A program made the translations under genes and the position numbers. Below, piece after piece: positions 1-8,585 of a DNA stretch of 64,000 nucleotides (position 1 is its first letter; the number at the start of each line of letters is the position of its first letter). The notes beneath the pieces are model-generated. The model was not told the origin of the DNA, ran no database searches, and saw nothing but the letters and a program-made list of their open reading frames with translations. Origin of the DNA: DAIMZI01 sp036734025. Lineage in GTDB: Bacteria; Pseudomonadota; Alphaproteobacteria; Rhizobiales; Rhodomicrobiaceae. The stretch spans positions 62,001-126,000 of the forward strand of contig DAIMZI010000004.1 in the NCBI GenBank assembly GCA_036734025.1. Reading direction: 5' to 3'.

Positions 1-174
1 CACCTTGATGAGGGCATCGAGCCCGCCTGCGCGAAACTGCTCGGCCAGTCCCTGCACCTCGGCCTGGATCGTCTCGTTGATCTGGCGAGCGAGGAGAACG
101 TTCGTATGCCAGTAGACATAGCCGAATGCCAGCGCGGCAGCGGCTGAAAACAGGGCCGCATAGATCAGGGACAT
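1..174 (-). CDS. Sensor histidine kinase, N-terminal part (truncated by window edge)
   Basis: Only the first 58 residues are in the window. They begin with a hydrophobic segment (about residues 2-22) followed by a charged, amphipathic periplasmic stretch, as in an inner-membrane sensor kinase with an N-terminal membrane anchor. The gene follows the response regulator on the same strand by 25 bp. The ATG at 174 is the first usable start after the regulator's stop. Being the gene right after an OmpR-type regulator, it is inferred to be the cognate kinase. In rhizobia the same position after degP is held by feuQ. Kinase domains lie outside the window, so the assignment rests on context and the membrane segment. 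Confidence 0.7.
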   Translation of the reverse strand, partial: MSLIYAALFSAAAALAFGYVYWHTNVLLARQINETIQAEVQGLAEQFRAGGLDALIKV

Positions 175-199
175 GCGGAATGCCGTGGTTCTGAACAGC

Positions 200-883
200 T
201 TAAGGGCTGTCCTGACGGACCATGTATCCCGCACCGCGGATGGTGTGGAGGAGCGGCTTGTCATAGGCCTTGTCGATCTTGGCGCGCAATCGCGAAATGT
301 GGACGTCAATCACGTTGGTCTGAGGATCGAAGTGATAATCCCAGACATTTTCAAGCAGCATCGTGCGCGTCACGACCTGCCCGGCATGTTTCATAAGATA
401 TTCGAGCAAACGATATTCGCGCGGCTGCAGCACGATCGGCTCTCCCGCGCGGGTCACCTTATGCGACAGCCGATCGAGCACCAGATCGCCCACGACATAG
501 CGGGTCTCGGCTTCGCCCGGCGTGCTGCTGCGCCTCGCCAGCGCCTCCACGCGCGCAATCAGTTCAGACATCGCATAGGGCTTGGTCAGGTAATCATCGC
601 CACCTGCACGCAGCCCCTTCACGCGGTCATCGACATCATCCAGCGCGCTCACCACCAATACGGGTAACTTGTTGCCGCGGCTGCGCAACTCGGCGACGAC
701 GCTCAAGCCCTCGCGCAGCGGCAGCATGCGATCGATGATGAGCACATCGTAGCCTTCGCTCATGGCAAGCGCCAGCCCGGTCTCGCCATCGCCCACCAGT
801 TCGGCGACGTGCCCGGCTTCCTTGAGGGCGCGCACCAGATAGATTGCCGATTTTTCATCGTCCTCGACAATGAGGATGCGCAT
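200..883 (-). CDS. OmpR-family response regulator (FeuP-like by position)
   Basis: A two-domain DNA-binding response regulator of 227 residues. The receiver domain (about 1-120) shows the acidic pocket in MRILIVEDDEK, the phospho-acceptor Asp in DVLIIDRMLP and the conserved Lys in DDYLTKPY. The C-terminal winged helix (about 130-225) has VLQPREYRLLEYL, NVIDVHISRLRAKI and the final TIRGAGYMV. The start chosen is the ATG at 883, where the receiver fold begins. A longer frame to 946 adds 21 residues that do not belong to the family. It is followed closely by a histidine kinase and preceded by degP on the same strand, which suggests an envelope-stress or membrane-sensing operon. Confidence 0.93.
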   Translation of the reverse strand: MRILIVEDDEKSAIYLVRALKEAGHVAELVGDGETGLALAMSEGYDVLIIDRMLPLREGLSVVAELRSRGNKLPVLVVSALDDVDDRVKGLRAGGDDYLTKPYAMSELIARVEALARRSSTPGEAETRYVVGDLVLDRLSHKVTRAGEPIVLQPREYRLLEYLMKHAGQVVTRTMLLENVWDYHFDPQTNVIDVHISRLRAKIDKAYDKPLLHTIRGAGYMVRQDSP

Positions 884-973
884 GATACAACCTGTCATTG
901 TGTCATTCACGGGAAAGGGCCCGGCCGAAAGACGGCCGAGCCACAATCAATCATCTCTCGCTGATCGGTTCTA

Positions 974-2599
974 CTACCGGGCAGCGTCGAACGGAAGGGC
1001 AACGAAACGCTGCTGCTCACCGCGGCGTATCTGAAACACCACTGCGGGGCGGCCGCGGCTGCGCGCCGACGCTACGCCTTCGGCAACCTGTTCCGGCGTA
1101 TCGACACGGGTATCACCAACTGCGACTATGATGTCACCGCGCTCCAGGCCCTGATCGGCGGCAACGGAGGAGGGATCGACATCGACGATGGCAACGCCAT
1201 CCATCATGGCGTCGTCCCCGCGTCCGCGCATCCCGTCGTTGCGTGACCCGCGCTGTTCGCTCTTGCGGCGATTATCTTCGCCCATGGCAAGATCCGACAG
1301 GGGTGCAAGGGTGATGCCAAGGTCCTCGAGCTCGGCGCCTGAAGGACGCGGCTGTTCCAGAGCGGCAACCTGAGGCGATGTTGGGAACGTGCCGAGTTCA
1401 ACCGAGATCTCGTTCTCCTCACCGTTGCGGAAGATGCTCAGCTGAGCATCGGTTCCGGGCGATACAGCGGCTATCTTGCGCGCCAGATCACGCGAATTCT
1501 CGACGCGCTCACCCTGAACCGCGACGATGGTATCGCCGACCTGGAGAGCCGATCCGTTGGCGGGGCCCTCCTCGAGAATGGTGGTGACGATAGCGCCGTG
1601 GGGATCATCAGCATCCATGCCAAGACCGGCGGCCAATTCCTCCGTGACGTCCTGAATGGTCACGCCCAACCAGCCTCGGCTGACGCTGCCGCGTTCGCGA
1701 AGCTCTGCGATGACTTCTCTTGCGACGGAGGCCGGCACAGCGAATGCGATACCGACATTGCCCCCGGAAGGCGAGAAGATGGCCGTATTGACGCCGACCA
1801 CCTTGCCTTCAAGGTTCACGGCCGGACCGCCGGAATTGCCGCGGTTAACCGCAGCATCGATCTGCATGTAATCATATGGGCTGGAGCCGATGTCGCGTCC
1901 CTGGGCGGAGACGATGCCGGCAGAAACCGAACCGCCGAGGCCAAACGGATTGCCGACGGCCAGAACCCACTCGCCCACGCGTGCCGGTTTGTCGGCAAAT
2001 TCGAGAAACGGAAAATCATCCCGGCCTTCGACCTTGAGCAGGGCCAAATCAGTACGCGGATCTGCGCCGACGAGGGTTGCGTCATATTTGCGCTGTTCTT
2101 CACCCACCGTGACCTCGATACGGTCGGCGCCGTCGATCACGTGGTTGTTGGTGACGATGTAGCCATCAGCCGAGATGAAGAAGCCTGAACCCGCCGAGCG
2201 CGATGGCAGTGAATCAGGCGCCTGCGGGACACCTTCGCCAAAGCGGCGGAAGAACTCGCGCAGCGGGTGATCATCGGGCAGGCCAAAGAAGCGATCACCG
2301 CGCTGATCCTCGCCGCGCGGATCAAAACGACGGCGCTGGGCCGTGGCGCCAGTGGTGCGCACTTCGATACTGACGACGGCCGGACGGACCCTCTCGGCGA
2401 CATCTGCAAAGTCGAAGGGCGCGCCCTGAACGCCTTGCGCCCGGGCTTCCTCGACGAAGGACGCCGGCGAATTCGGCCCCAGACCTGCCAGCACGGCGCC
2501 AAAGGCGAGCCCGATGACAGCGGCAAACGCTATGCCGGATATGGTCCAACGACGCGCCGAGCGGCTCTTGGACCTCATTTCGTTGCGGTGTTCTTGCAT
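974..2599 (-). CDS. degP: Do-family periplasmic serine endoprotease (DegP/HtrA)
   Basis: A 541-residue periplasmic quality-control protease. It has an N-terminal signal anchor (about 18-40), a trypsin-like domain with His153 (TNNHV), Asp184 (DLALLKV) and Ser256 (RGNSGGP), and two PDZ regions (about 310-400 and 430-535). The second PDZ follows an Arg/Asp-rich linker near 455-475. Length and domain order are normal for DegP/MucD. The Met at residue 8 is an alternative start. It lies 91 bp upstream of the OmpR-type regulator on the same strand, the rhizobial degP-feuPQ order. It degrades or holds misfolded envelope proteins; regulation by the adjacent pair is inferred only. Confidence 0.95.
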   Translation of the reverse strand: MQEHRNEMRSKSRSARRWTISGIAFAAVIGLAFGAVLAGLGPNSPASFVEEARAQGVQGAPFDFADVAERVRPAVVSIEVRTTGATAQRRRFDPRGEDQRGDRFFGLPDDHPLREFFRRFGEGVPQAPDSLPSRSAGSGFFISADGYIVTNNHVIDGADRIEVTVGEEQRKYDATLVGADPRTDLALLKVEGRDDFPFLEFADKPARVGEWVLAVGNPFGLGGSVSAGIVSAQGRDIGSSPYDYMQIDAAVNRGNSGGPAVNLEGKVVGVNTAIFSPSGGNVGIAFAVPASVAREVIAELRERGSVSRGWLGVTIQDVTEELAAGLGMDADDPHGAIVTTILEEGPANGSALQVGDTIVAVQGERVENSRDLARKIAAVSPGTDAQLSIFRNGEENEISVELGTFPTSPQVAALEQPRPSGAELEDLGITLAPLSDLAMGEDNRRKSEQRGSRNDGMRGRGDDAMMDGVAIVDVDPSSVAADQGLERGDIIVAVGDTRVDTPEQVAEGVASARSRGRPAVVFQIRRGEQQRFVALPFDAAR

Positions 2600-2786
2600 T
2601 GGCTTTAATATTTCCTTTCACGAAGGTCGAATTATTATCTCAGCACAATAGGAGCATGCGCGTTACCGGGCGCTTGCCATGAAGTTAAATGTTTTTAATG
2701 TTGGTATGGCTTGCCGAATTTGGGAGCAATTGGCGTGATAAGCCTGAAAGGCTTGCGCACCAAAGGACTTTACGCTCGGGGGGATC

Positions 2787-3986
2787 GTGAGGCAGAAGCG
2801 CCGTGCCTTGTTGAAGCTGCTGCGGGTCTTGGTCGCGGCACTGCCCATTGCGGGAATGATTGGCGGCGCGGTCCCCGGGGCGCACGCTGGAGCGGCATTA
2901 CGCGCCACCTCGGTGATGCCGGAGCCGGCCTCTGTCGTGTCTCTTGCTGCGGTGTTCGGCGAGGATCAGCGCCGCGATGTGCCCGATAACCTGGCCTACC
3001 TCGCCGGGCGAATTGGCATGCTTTACGAGTTGCAGGCCCAAACCTTGTGCACGGCCTTTTGTGTTGCCCCCAACACGATAGCGACGGCGGCGCATTGTCT
3101 GTTTCAGCCGCGAGAGGGGCGCATGCCGGACCTTTCGGCGATTACTTTCCGGCTGGATCACAAGGGTTTGCTGCTCAGCTCCGGCATCGAAGGGCGCCGG
3201 AGCGGCAGCGCCAAGCACAATATTTCCGTGGGCACCACCGAATTCAGCACCGAACCGCCTTTGTCAGCGCCACAGGACTGGGCGCTTGCCAAGCTCGAGC
3301 ACCCGATCTGCAGGTTCGGCGTAATCCCCGTGATTGGCCTGTCCACGGCCGACCTGATCGAGGCGGCGCGGCGGCGGCTGATCTTCCAGCTCAGCTATCA
3401 CTGGGATTACAAGCACTGGCGTCTGGCCTACAGCAGCCGATGCACAATAGACCGCAGCTTCAACGGACTTGACTGGCGCGACATCGGGCAGCACTTCACC
3501 GATGCTGAAAGCCTGGTGCTGCATGATTGTGATACGGGCTGGGCGTCCTCGGGCTCGCCGATCCTCATGGATACCAGCGCCGGGCCAGTGGCTGTGGCCG
3601 TGAACGTGGGAACCTACACTCCCACGCGGCTGGTATTGCTACAAGGCAGCGTGGTGCGCCGATTGAGGACCGACGTCGTGGCGAACACCGCCGTCAATGC
3701 AATCACTTTTGCCGGCATCGTTCAGTCGCTTGCACAGGGCGTCATGGTGCAAAGTCCAGCCGAGATCAGCGAAATGCAGCGCCATCTGAAGGCTCAGGGG
3801 CTTTATTCCGGGGAGGTGGACGGTGTTTTCGGACGGGCGACGCGGGCGGCTATCCGCGCCCATGAAAAACTGTCTCATGCGCCCTTGACCGGCTTGCCGA
3901 GCCGGGCATTGCTGAGCCAACTTCGCCGCGCCCACGCAGATCCCGACGCACGCACGAGCTCAGCCAGGACCGGCACCGCGAGGTAG
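2787..3986 (+). CDS. Secreted trypsin-like serine protease with C-terminal peptidoglycan-binding domain
   Basis: A 399-residue predicted exported protease. Residues 1-34 form an Arg/Lys-rich signal peptide ending GAHA. The S1-type core shows His103 in TAAHC, Asp164 in QDWALAKL and Ser255 in GWASSGSP, a variant of GDSGGP. Residues about 319-365 match a PG_binding_1 repeat (EMQRHLKAQGLY, DGVFGRATRAAI), which would tether the enzyme to the wall. The start is GTG at 2787 after a G-rich ribosome-binding site. It is transcribed divergently from degP. The substrate is unknown. The unusual Ser motif leaves open reduced activity. Confidence 0.8.
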   Translation: MRQKRRALLKLLRVLVAALPIAGMIGGAVPGAHAGAALRATSVMPEPASVVSLAAVFGEDQRRDVPDNLAYLAGRIGMLYELQAQTLCTAFCVAPNTIATAAHCLFQPREGRMPDLSAITFRLDHKGLLLSSGIEGRRSGSAKHNISVGTTEFSTEPPLSAPQDWALAKLEHPICRFGVIPVIGLSTADLIEAARRRLIFQLSYHWDYKHWRLAYSSRCTIDRSFNGLDWRDIGQHFTDAESLVLHDCDTGWASSGSPILMDTSAGPVAVAVNVGTYTPTRLVLLQGSVVRRLRTDVVANTAVNAITFAGIVQSLAQGVMVQSPAEISEMQRHLKAQGLYSGEVDGVFGRATRAAIRAHEKLSHAPLTGLPSRALLSQLRRAHADPDARTSSARTGTAR

Positions 3987-4018
3987 CGGCAATCAGCTTG
4001 CGGTCGTGCGAAAACCGC

Positions 4019-5332
4019 TCATGCAGTGCCGGGATGCTGCGCTGCCGCTTCCTTTTCCGCCAGATGGGTCCGTATCGATGATGAGCGCTCAAGCGTCCTG
4101 TGAACCGGACATTTGTCGGCAATCGCCAGCAAACGCCGAACCTCGTCTTCGTTAATTTGGCCGGAGAAGCTGATCGCCCGGTCGAACACGTCGATCTGCC
4201 CATCCGGGTTCTGCCTTTGCTCATCGGTGCAGCTCTCGCAATCCTCGGCATGAACCCGGTCATGGCGCACATCAACGCGCACGCCCTCCAGCCCGATCTG
4301 CTTGCGCTCGGCATACATGCGGATGGTCATCGACGTGCACGCGCCAAGCGCCATGGCAAGCAGATCATAGGGCGAGGGACCGCTGTCATGTCCGCCAAAG
4401 CTCTCGGGCTCATCGGCAAGCAGGCGATGGCGCTCCGACACGATCTCCTGCTGAAAGCGCCCCGCTCCCGTTTCGGCCACAGCAACGACGCCCTTTTCGC
4501 CCGGATATGGCAGGGTGTATGCCGGCGGCGCGCCGGCCACGAAGCGCGAGGCCCATGCGCTGAGCACCTGCGCGACATAGGCAGCATCTTCACGCCGCGA
4601 CAGCAGATGGTCCGCGTCATCGAGCGAAATGAAGCTCTTGGGATGTTTGGCGGCGGTGAATATCCTGCCGGCATTCTCGATGCCGACAACATTGTCGGTT
4701 GGTGCATGAAAGATGAGCAGGGCCTTGCGCATCCCCGCAATCCGTCCTTCAAGCGTATGGGCGCGCACATCATCGAGGAACTGTTTGCGGATGGTGAAGC
4801 GCCGCCCTGCAAGCTCGACATCGGCAACACCATCTCGCTCGATATCATCCAGATGCGCGCTGAAATTGGCGACGACATGCTCGGCATCGGCGGGCGCACC
4901 GATCGTCGCGACGGCCTTGGTCTCGGGGATCTCGCCGGCAACCGCCAGAACTGCGGCCCCGCCCAGACTGTGGCCCACCAGAATGTCCGGCGCGCGGAAA
5001 TGTTCCCGCAGATAGGCCGCGGCGGCTTTCAGATCCTCGATGTTGGAGGAAAAGTTCGTGCTGGAAAATTCGCCCTCGCTCGCGCCAAGTCCCGTGAAGT
5101 CGAAGCGCAGAACGCCGAAGCCCTGCTCGCTCAGCTCGCTGGCGATGCGGCTGGCTGCGAAGATGTCCTTTGAACAGGTGAAGCAATGGGCAAACAGCAC
5201 CATGGCCCGCATTGCGCCAGAAGGCAGATCGAGCCGGGCGGCGAGCTGAGCGCCCTGCGATCCTGGGAAGCTGAGTTTCTGCGAGGATTTTAGCACCGGT
5301 GATCCCTGCTGATGACCTGGTTTGGGGCTCAT
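4019..5332 (-). CDS. Bifunctional alpha/beta hydrolase - OsmC-family fusion protein
   Basis: A 437-residue cytoplasmic protein made of two domains. The N-terminal alpha/beta hydrolase (about 20-265) has a GHSLGG elbow with Ser122, a likely acid Asp213 and His242. The C-terminal OsmC/Ohr-type domain (about 280-430) carries the two redox cysteines, Cys332 in GACTSMT and Cys408 in DKCPVH. This fusion is known in bacteria as a bifunctional alpha/beta hydrolase/OsmC family protein. OsmC domains reduce organic hydroperoxides; the hydrolase substrate is unknown. It stands alone, convergent with the protease gene (32 bp apart), and is not part of the ccm operon. Confidence 0.9.
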   Translation of the reverse strand: MSPKPGHQQGSPVLKSSQKLSFPGSQGAQLAARLDLPSGAMRAMVLFAHCFTCSKDIFAASRIASELSEQGFGVLRFDFTGLGASEGEFSSTNFSSNIEDLKAAAAYLREHFRAPDILVGHSLGGAAVLAVAGEIPETKAVATIGAPADAEHVVANFSAHLDDIERDGVADVELAGRRFTIRKQFLDDVRAHTLEGRIAGMRKALLIFHAPTDNVVGIENAGRIFTAAKHPKSFISLDDADHLLSRREDAAYVAQVLSAWASRFVAGAPPAYTLPYPGEKGVVAVAETGAGRFQQEIVSERHRLLADEPESFGGHDSGPSPYDLLAMALGACTSMTIRMYAERKQIGLEGVRVDVRHDRVHAEDCESCTDEQRQNPDGQIDVFDRAISFSGQINEDEVRRLLAIADKCPVHRTLERSSSIRTHLAEKEAAAQHPGTA

Positions 5333-5487
5333 GCGGAAGGCCGGTTAATCGCGGCATCCCGACATACGGCACAATGGCAGCACCAAACGGTGCGGACAAG
5401 CCGGCGGTCGCTCAAAAAAAAGAGAGGTGGGGGAATGATTGCTGAGCAAAAAGGGGGGGTGGGGAGATGTGAGCGCAGCAGGGCGGC

Positions 5488-5997
5488 TCAGTTGTCTTCG
5501 CGCAGCAGGGCCTTGAGCCTTGCCTGCTCGGCTTGCGACAAGGCCAGCTCGCCGGGCTCGCGTTCGCCACGTCTGCGTGCAAACACACGCCAGGAAAGCC
5601 ATATCGCCAGCATCAGGATGAGCGCCGGCGCCCCCCAGAGAAAATAGTTGTGAGGTTCGAGCGTCGGGCGCAACAAGACATATTCTCCATAGCGCGCAAC
5701 GATGAACTCGATAACCTGTTCGTCGCTGTCACCCTTGACGAGCCGCTCGCGAACGAGCAGGCGCAGGTCGCGGGCAAGCGGCGCATTGGAGTCATCGATG
5801 GACTGGTTCTGGCATACCGCACAGCGAAGCTCGGCGGAGATACCCCGTGCGCGGGCTTCAAGCACCGGGTCGGAGAGGATTTCATCAGGCTGCAGGGCGC
5901 TGAGCGACCCCGAGGCGCCACCAAGGCTCAAGGCAAACACGATCGCGAGCGAAATCATGCGCATCGACACGGTCAGGCACATGGACTTGCCCCTCAT
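5488..5997 (-). CDS. ccmH: Cytochrome c maturation protein CcmH (CycL)
   Basis: A 169-residue thiol-reducing component of system I cytochrome c biogenesis. An N-terminal signal sequence is followed by the diagnostic RCAVCQNQS redox motif (about residues 57-65), a helix bundle, and a C-terminal membrane segment near 122-140. It keeps the CxxCH cysteines of apocytochromes reduced for heme ligation together with CcmF. Its ATG overlaps the ccmF stop codon (ATGA), so the two are translationally coupled. It is the last gene of ccmI-ccmE-ccmF-ccmH. Internal Met12 or Met14 are alternative starts. Confidence 0.95.
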   Translation of the reverse strand: MRGKSMCLTVSMRMISLAIVFALSLGGASGSLSALQPDEILSDPVLEARARGISAELRCAVCQNQSIDDSNAPLARDLRLLVRERLVKGDSDEQVIEFIVARYGEYVLLRPTLEPHNYFLWGAPALILMLAIWLSWRVFARRRGEREPGELALSQAEQARLKALLREDN

Positions 5998-7982
5998 TCA
6001 GCAGCTACGGGCGAAGCTGCCGGCCGCGCCTTGGCGAGACGGGGCGCGCCGATGCGCAACCGTCGGTCGGACAGCGACAGAAGCCCACCCAAGAACATGA
6101 TGAACGTGCCGATCCAGATCAGCCGCACAAGGGGATGAAAATGCATGCGGACCGAATAGGCTCCGTTTTCCATGCGGGTGCCAATTGCGACGTACAGATC
6201 GCCGGTCCAGAAAGCGTACAGGCCCACCTCGGTTGTGCTGGTGCGCGGCGCATCATAGATCCGTCGTGACGGCAACAGCGCAAAGCTTTGCCCCGAGCCG
6301 GTCGTCGCGCTCATGGTGATCAGTTCTTCGGTGTAATTCGGCCCGCGCTGTTCGCGCACGTTGTCAAGCGTGATGGCAACGCCGACGATCTCTGCGGTAT
6401 CGCCGGGTTTCATGGCGACGATCCTCTCGGCTTGCCAAGCTGTCGTTCCGACAATGCCCAGAACCATGACGCCGACGCCGAGATGGGCCAGTGTGGCGCC
6501 ATAGCTTGATCGCGGCAGGCCGCGCGCACGACGCAGCACCTCCGCCCAAGGCGCCTGAAAGAGTTTCACGCGAAAGCCGAGTTCGCTAAGCGCTCCGAGG
6601 ATCAGCCAGACCGCAATGGCGACCCCGATCGGCGCCAGGGTCGGGCCACCGATGGTGAGGGAAAAAGCCACGATCGCAGCGAGGATAGCCAGTCCCACCG
6701 CAAGCGCCAGTCTTTGCGTTGCGCCCAGAATGTCGCCGCGCTTCCAGGCGAGCAGAGGGCCGAACGGCATCGCCAGCAGAAGCGGCATCATGACCGGCAC
6801 GAAAGTCGCGTTGAAGAATGGTGCGCCAACGGAAATCTTTTCACCCGTCACTGCCTCCAGCGCCAGAGGGTAAAGCGTGCCGACAAAAACCACCCCGCAT
6901 GCCGTAACCAGCAGCAGATTGTTGAGCACGAGGCTACCTTCGCGCGACATCGGCGCAAACACGCCAGCCTGGCGAAGGAGCGGCGCGCGCCATGCAAAGA
7001 GCGCAAAGGCCCCGCCGACGAAAAAGGCAAGAATTGCGAGGATAAAGACGCCGCGCTCCGGGTCTACCGCGAATGCGTGGACAGACGTAAGCACGCCCGA
7101 GCGCACCAGAAATGTACCGAGCAGGCTGAGCGCGAAGGTTATGATGGCAAGCAGAACCGTCCATACCTTAAGCGCCTCGCGCTTTTCCATGACCAGCGCC
7201 GAGTGCAGCAGCGCCGTACCTGCCAGCCAGGGCATGAAGGATGCATTTTCCACCGGGTCCCAGAACCACCAGCCGCCCCAACCCAGTTCGTAATAGGCCC
7301 ACCACGAGCCAAGCGAGATGCCGATAGTCAGGAACATCCATGCCACAAGGGTCCATGGCCTGACCCAGCGCGCCCAGGCGGCGTTGAGCCGGCCTTCGAT
7401 GAGTGCTGCCACGGCAAAGGAAAATGCCATGGAAAAGCCGACATAACCGACATAAAGCAGCGGCGGATGGAAAGCCAGAGCAGGGTCCTGCAGGATGGGG
7501 TTCAGACCATTGCCCTGAATCGGCGCCGGATCGAGCCGAATGAACGGGTTTGACGTGGCGACGACAAACAGCAGGAATGCCACTGCAAGACTTGCTTGCA
7601 CGGCGAGAACATTAGCCTTGAAGCTGGGCGGCAGGTTGCGCCCGAACATGGCGACCAGGGCCCCGAAAAGCGCCAGGATCAGAACCCAAAGGACCATCGA
7701 TCCTTCATGGTTACCCCATACGCCGGAAATCTTGTAAAAGAGCGGCTTGGCCGAGTGGGAGTTCAAGGCTACGTTGGATACCGAAAAGTCGGACACGATA
7801 TATGCGTAGGTCAGCGCGGCAAAAGCGATCAGCACGAATATGAACTGGCTTATCGCTGCTGGCACGCCAACATCCATCATTGCCCTGTCGCCGCGCCAAG
7901 CGCCCCAGGCAGGCACGATGGTCTGGACCACTGCCACAGCAAGCGCAAGGATCAGCGCAAAATGTCCGGTCTCGATGATCAA
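5994..7982 (-). CDS. ccmF: Heme lyase CcmF (CycK)
   Basis: A 662-residue polytopic inner-membrane protein, normal length for CcmF. It attaches heme from holo-CcmE to apocytochrome c in the periplasm. The tryptophan-rich WWD signature (GWGGWWFWDPVENASFMPW) lies near residues 233-251. Flanking conserved His residues occur in AFHPPLLYVGY (about 171) and in LVRSGVLTSVHAFA. More than a dozen hydrophobic segments are visible. It lies 23 bp after ccmE and overlaps ccmH by 4 bp, within the ccmIEFH operon. Confidence 0.97.
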   Translation of the reverse strand: MIIETGHFALILALAVAVVQTIVPAWGAWRGDRAMMDVGVPAAISQFIFVLIAFAALTYAYIVSDFSVSNVALNSHSAKPLFYKISGVWGNHEGSMVLWVLILALFGALVAMFGRNLPPSFKANVLAVQASLAVAFLLFVVATSNPFIRLDPAPIQGNGLNPILQDPALAFHPPLLYVGYVGFSMAFSFAVAALIEGRLNAAWARWVRPWTLVAWMFLTIGISLGSWWAYYELGWGGWWFWDPVENASFMPWLAGTALLHSALVMEKREALKVWTVLLAIITFALSLLGTFLVRSGVLTSVHAFAVDPERGVFILAILAFFVGGAFALFAWRAPLLRQAGVFAPMSREGSLVLNNLLLVTACGVVFVGTLYPLALEAVTGEKISVGAPFFNATFVPVMMPLLLAMPFGPLLAWKRGDILGATQRLALAVGLAILAAIVAFSLTIGGPTLAPIGVAIAVWLILGALSELGFRVKLFQAPWAEVLRRARGLPRSSYGATLAHLGVGVMVLGIVGTTAWQAERIVAMKPGDTAEIVGVAITLDNVREQRGPNYTEELITMSATTGSGQSFALLPSRRIYDAPRTSTTEVGLYAFWTGDLYVAIGTRMENGAYSVRMHFHPLVRLIWIGTFIMFLGGLLSLSDRRLRIGAPRLAKARPAASPVAAE

Positions 7983-8005
7983 GCTTCACTCCTGTGCGAC
8001 GTCAT

Positions 8006-8494
8006 TCATTCGGCGGTCGAGGGCTCTGCTTGCGTCTGCGACGGGGACTGGCTTTTCGCGTCCGTCTCCTGCCAAACGCCCTGACGCTTCAGTGCGTCGG
8101 CGACCTCCTTGGGCATGTAGTTCTCATCATGGCGCGCAAGCACGCTGTCTGCAACGAAGACACCGGTGGTGTCGAGGCTGCCCTCGGTTACCACACCTTG
8201 GCCTTCGCGGAAAAGGTCCGGCAAAATACCTGAATACCTGACCTCCAGCGTCTTATTGGTGTCGGTGACGACAAAGCCGACTGCGGTGCCATCGCCGTGG
8301 GCTATACTGCCCTCTTTCACCAGCCCTCCAAGACGAAAACGCTCCCCAGGGCCGACGGACTGAGCAACGACATCTGAGGGCGAATAGAAGTAGCTAACTT
8401 TTGACTCAAGTGCACTCAGCACAAGACCGGTCGCGCCGCCCAGCACGAGGAGCCCGCAAACGATGAGGACCGCACGCCTCTGCTTTCTGGTCAT
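8006..8494 (-). CDS. ccmE: Heme chaperone CcmE (CycJ)
   Basis: A 162-residue membrane-anchored periplasmic heme chaperone. It has one N-terminal transmembrane segment (about 8-28), a beta-barrel OB fold, and the heme-binding histidine in LARHDENYMP near residue 123-130, the conserved site of covalent heme attachment. The C-terminal tail is flexible and Ser/Gln-rich. Length is typical. It receives heme from CcmC/CcmD (not in this window) and passes it to CcmF. It sits between ccmI and ccmF on the same strand. Confidence 0.96.
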   Translation of the reverse strand: MTRKQRRAVLIVCGLLVLGGATGLVLSALESKVSYFYSPSDVVAQSVGPGERFRLGGLVKEGSIAHGDGTAVGFVVTDTNKTLEVRYSGILPDLFREGQGVVTEGSLDTTGVFVADSVLARHDENYMPKEVADALKRQGVWQETDAKSQSPSQTQAEPSTAE

Positions 8495-8585
8495 GCCATC
8501 TTGCCTTTCAGCCAGGCCGGGGCAACACCATGCTGGGCACCCTCAGCCTGTAACGACCGGAAATCGGCATCGGCTGGACTGCGCC

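Noticed and set aside
4100..5173. Plus-strand frame opposite the hydrolase-OsmC gene
   Set aside because: It is antisense to a well-supported fusion gene and has no homologous pattern.
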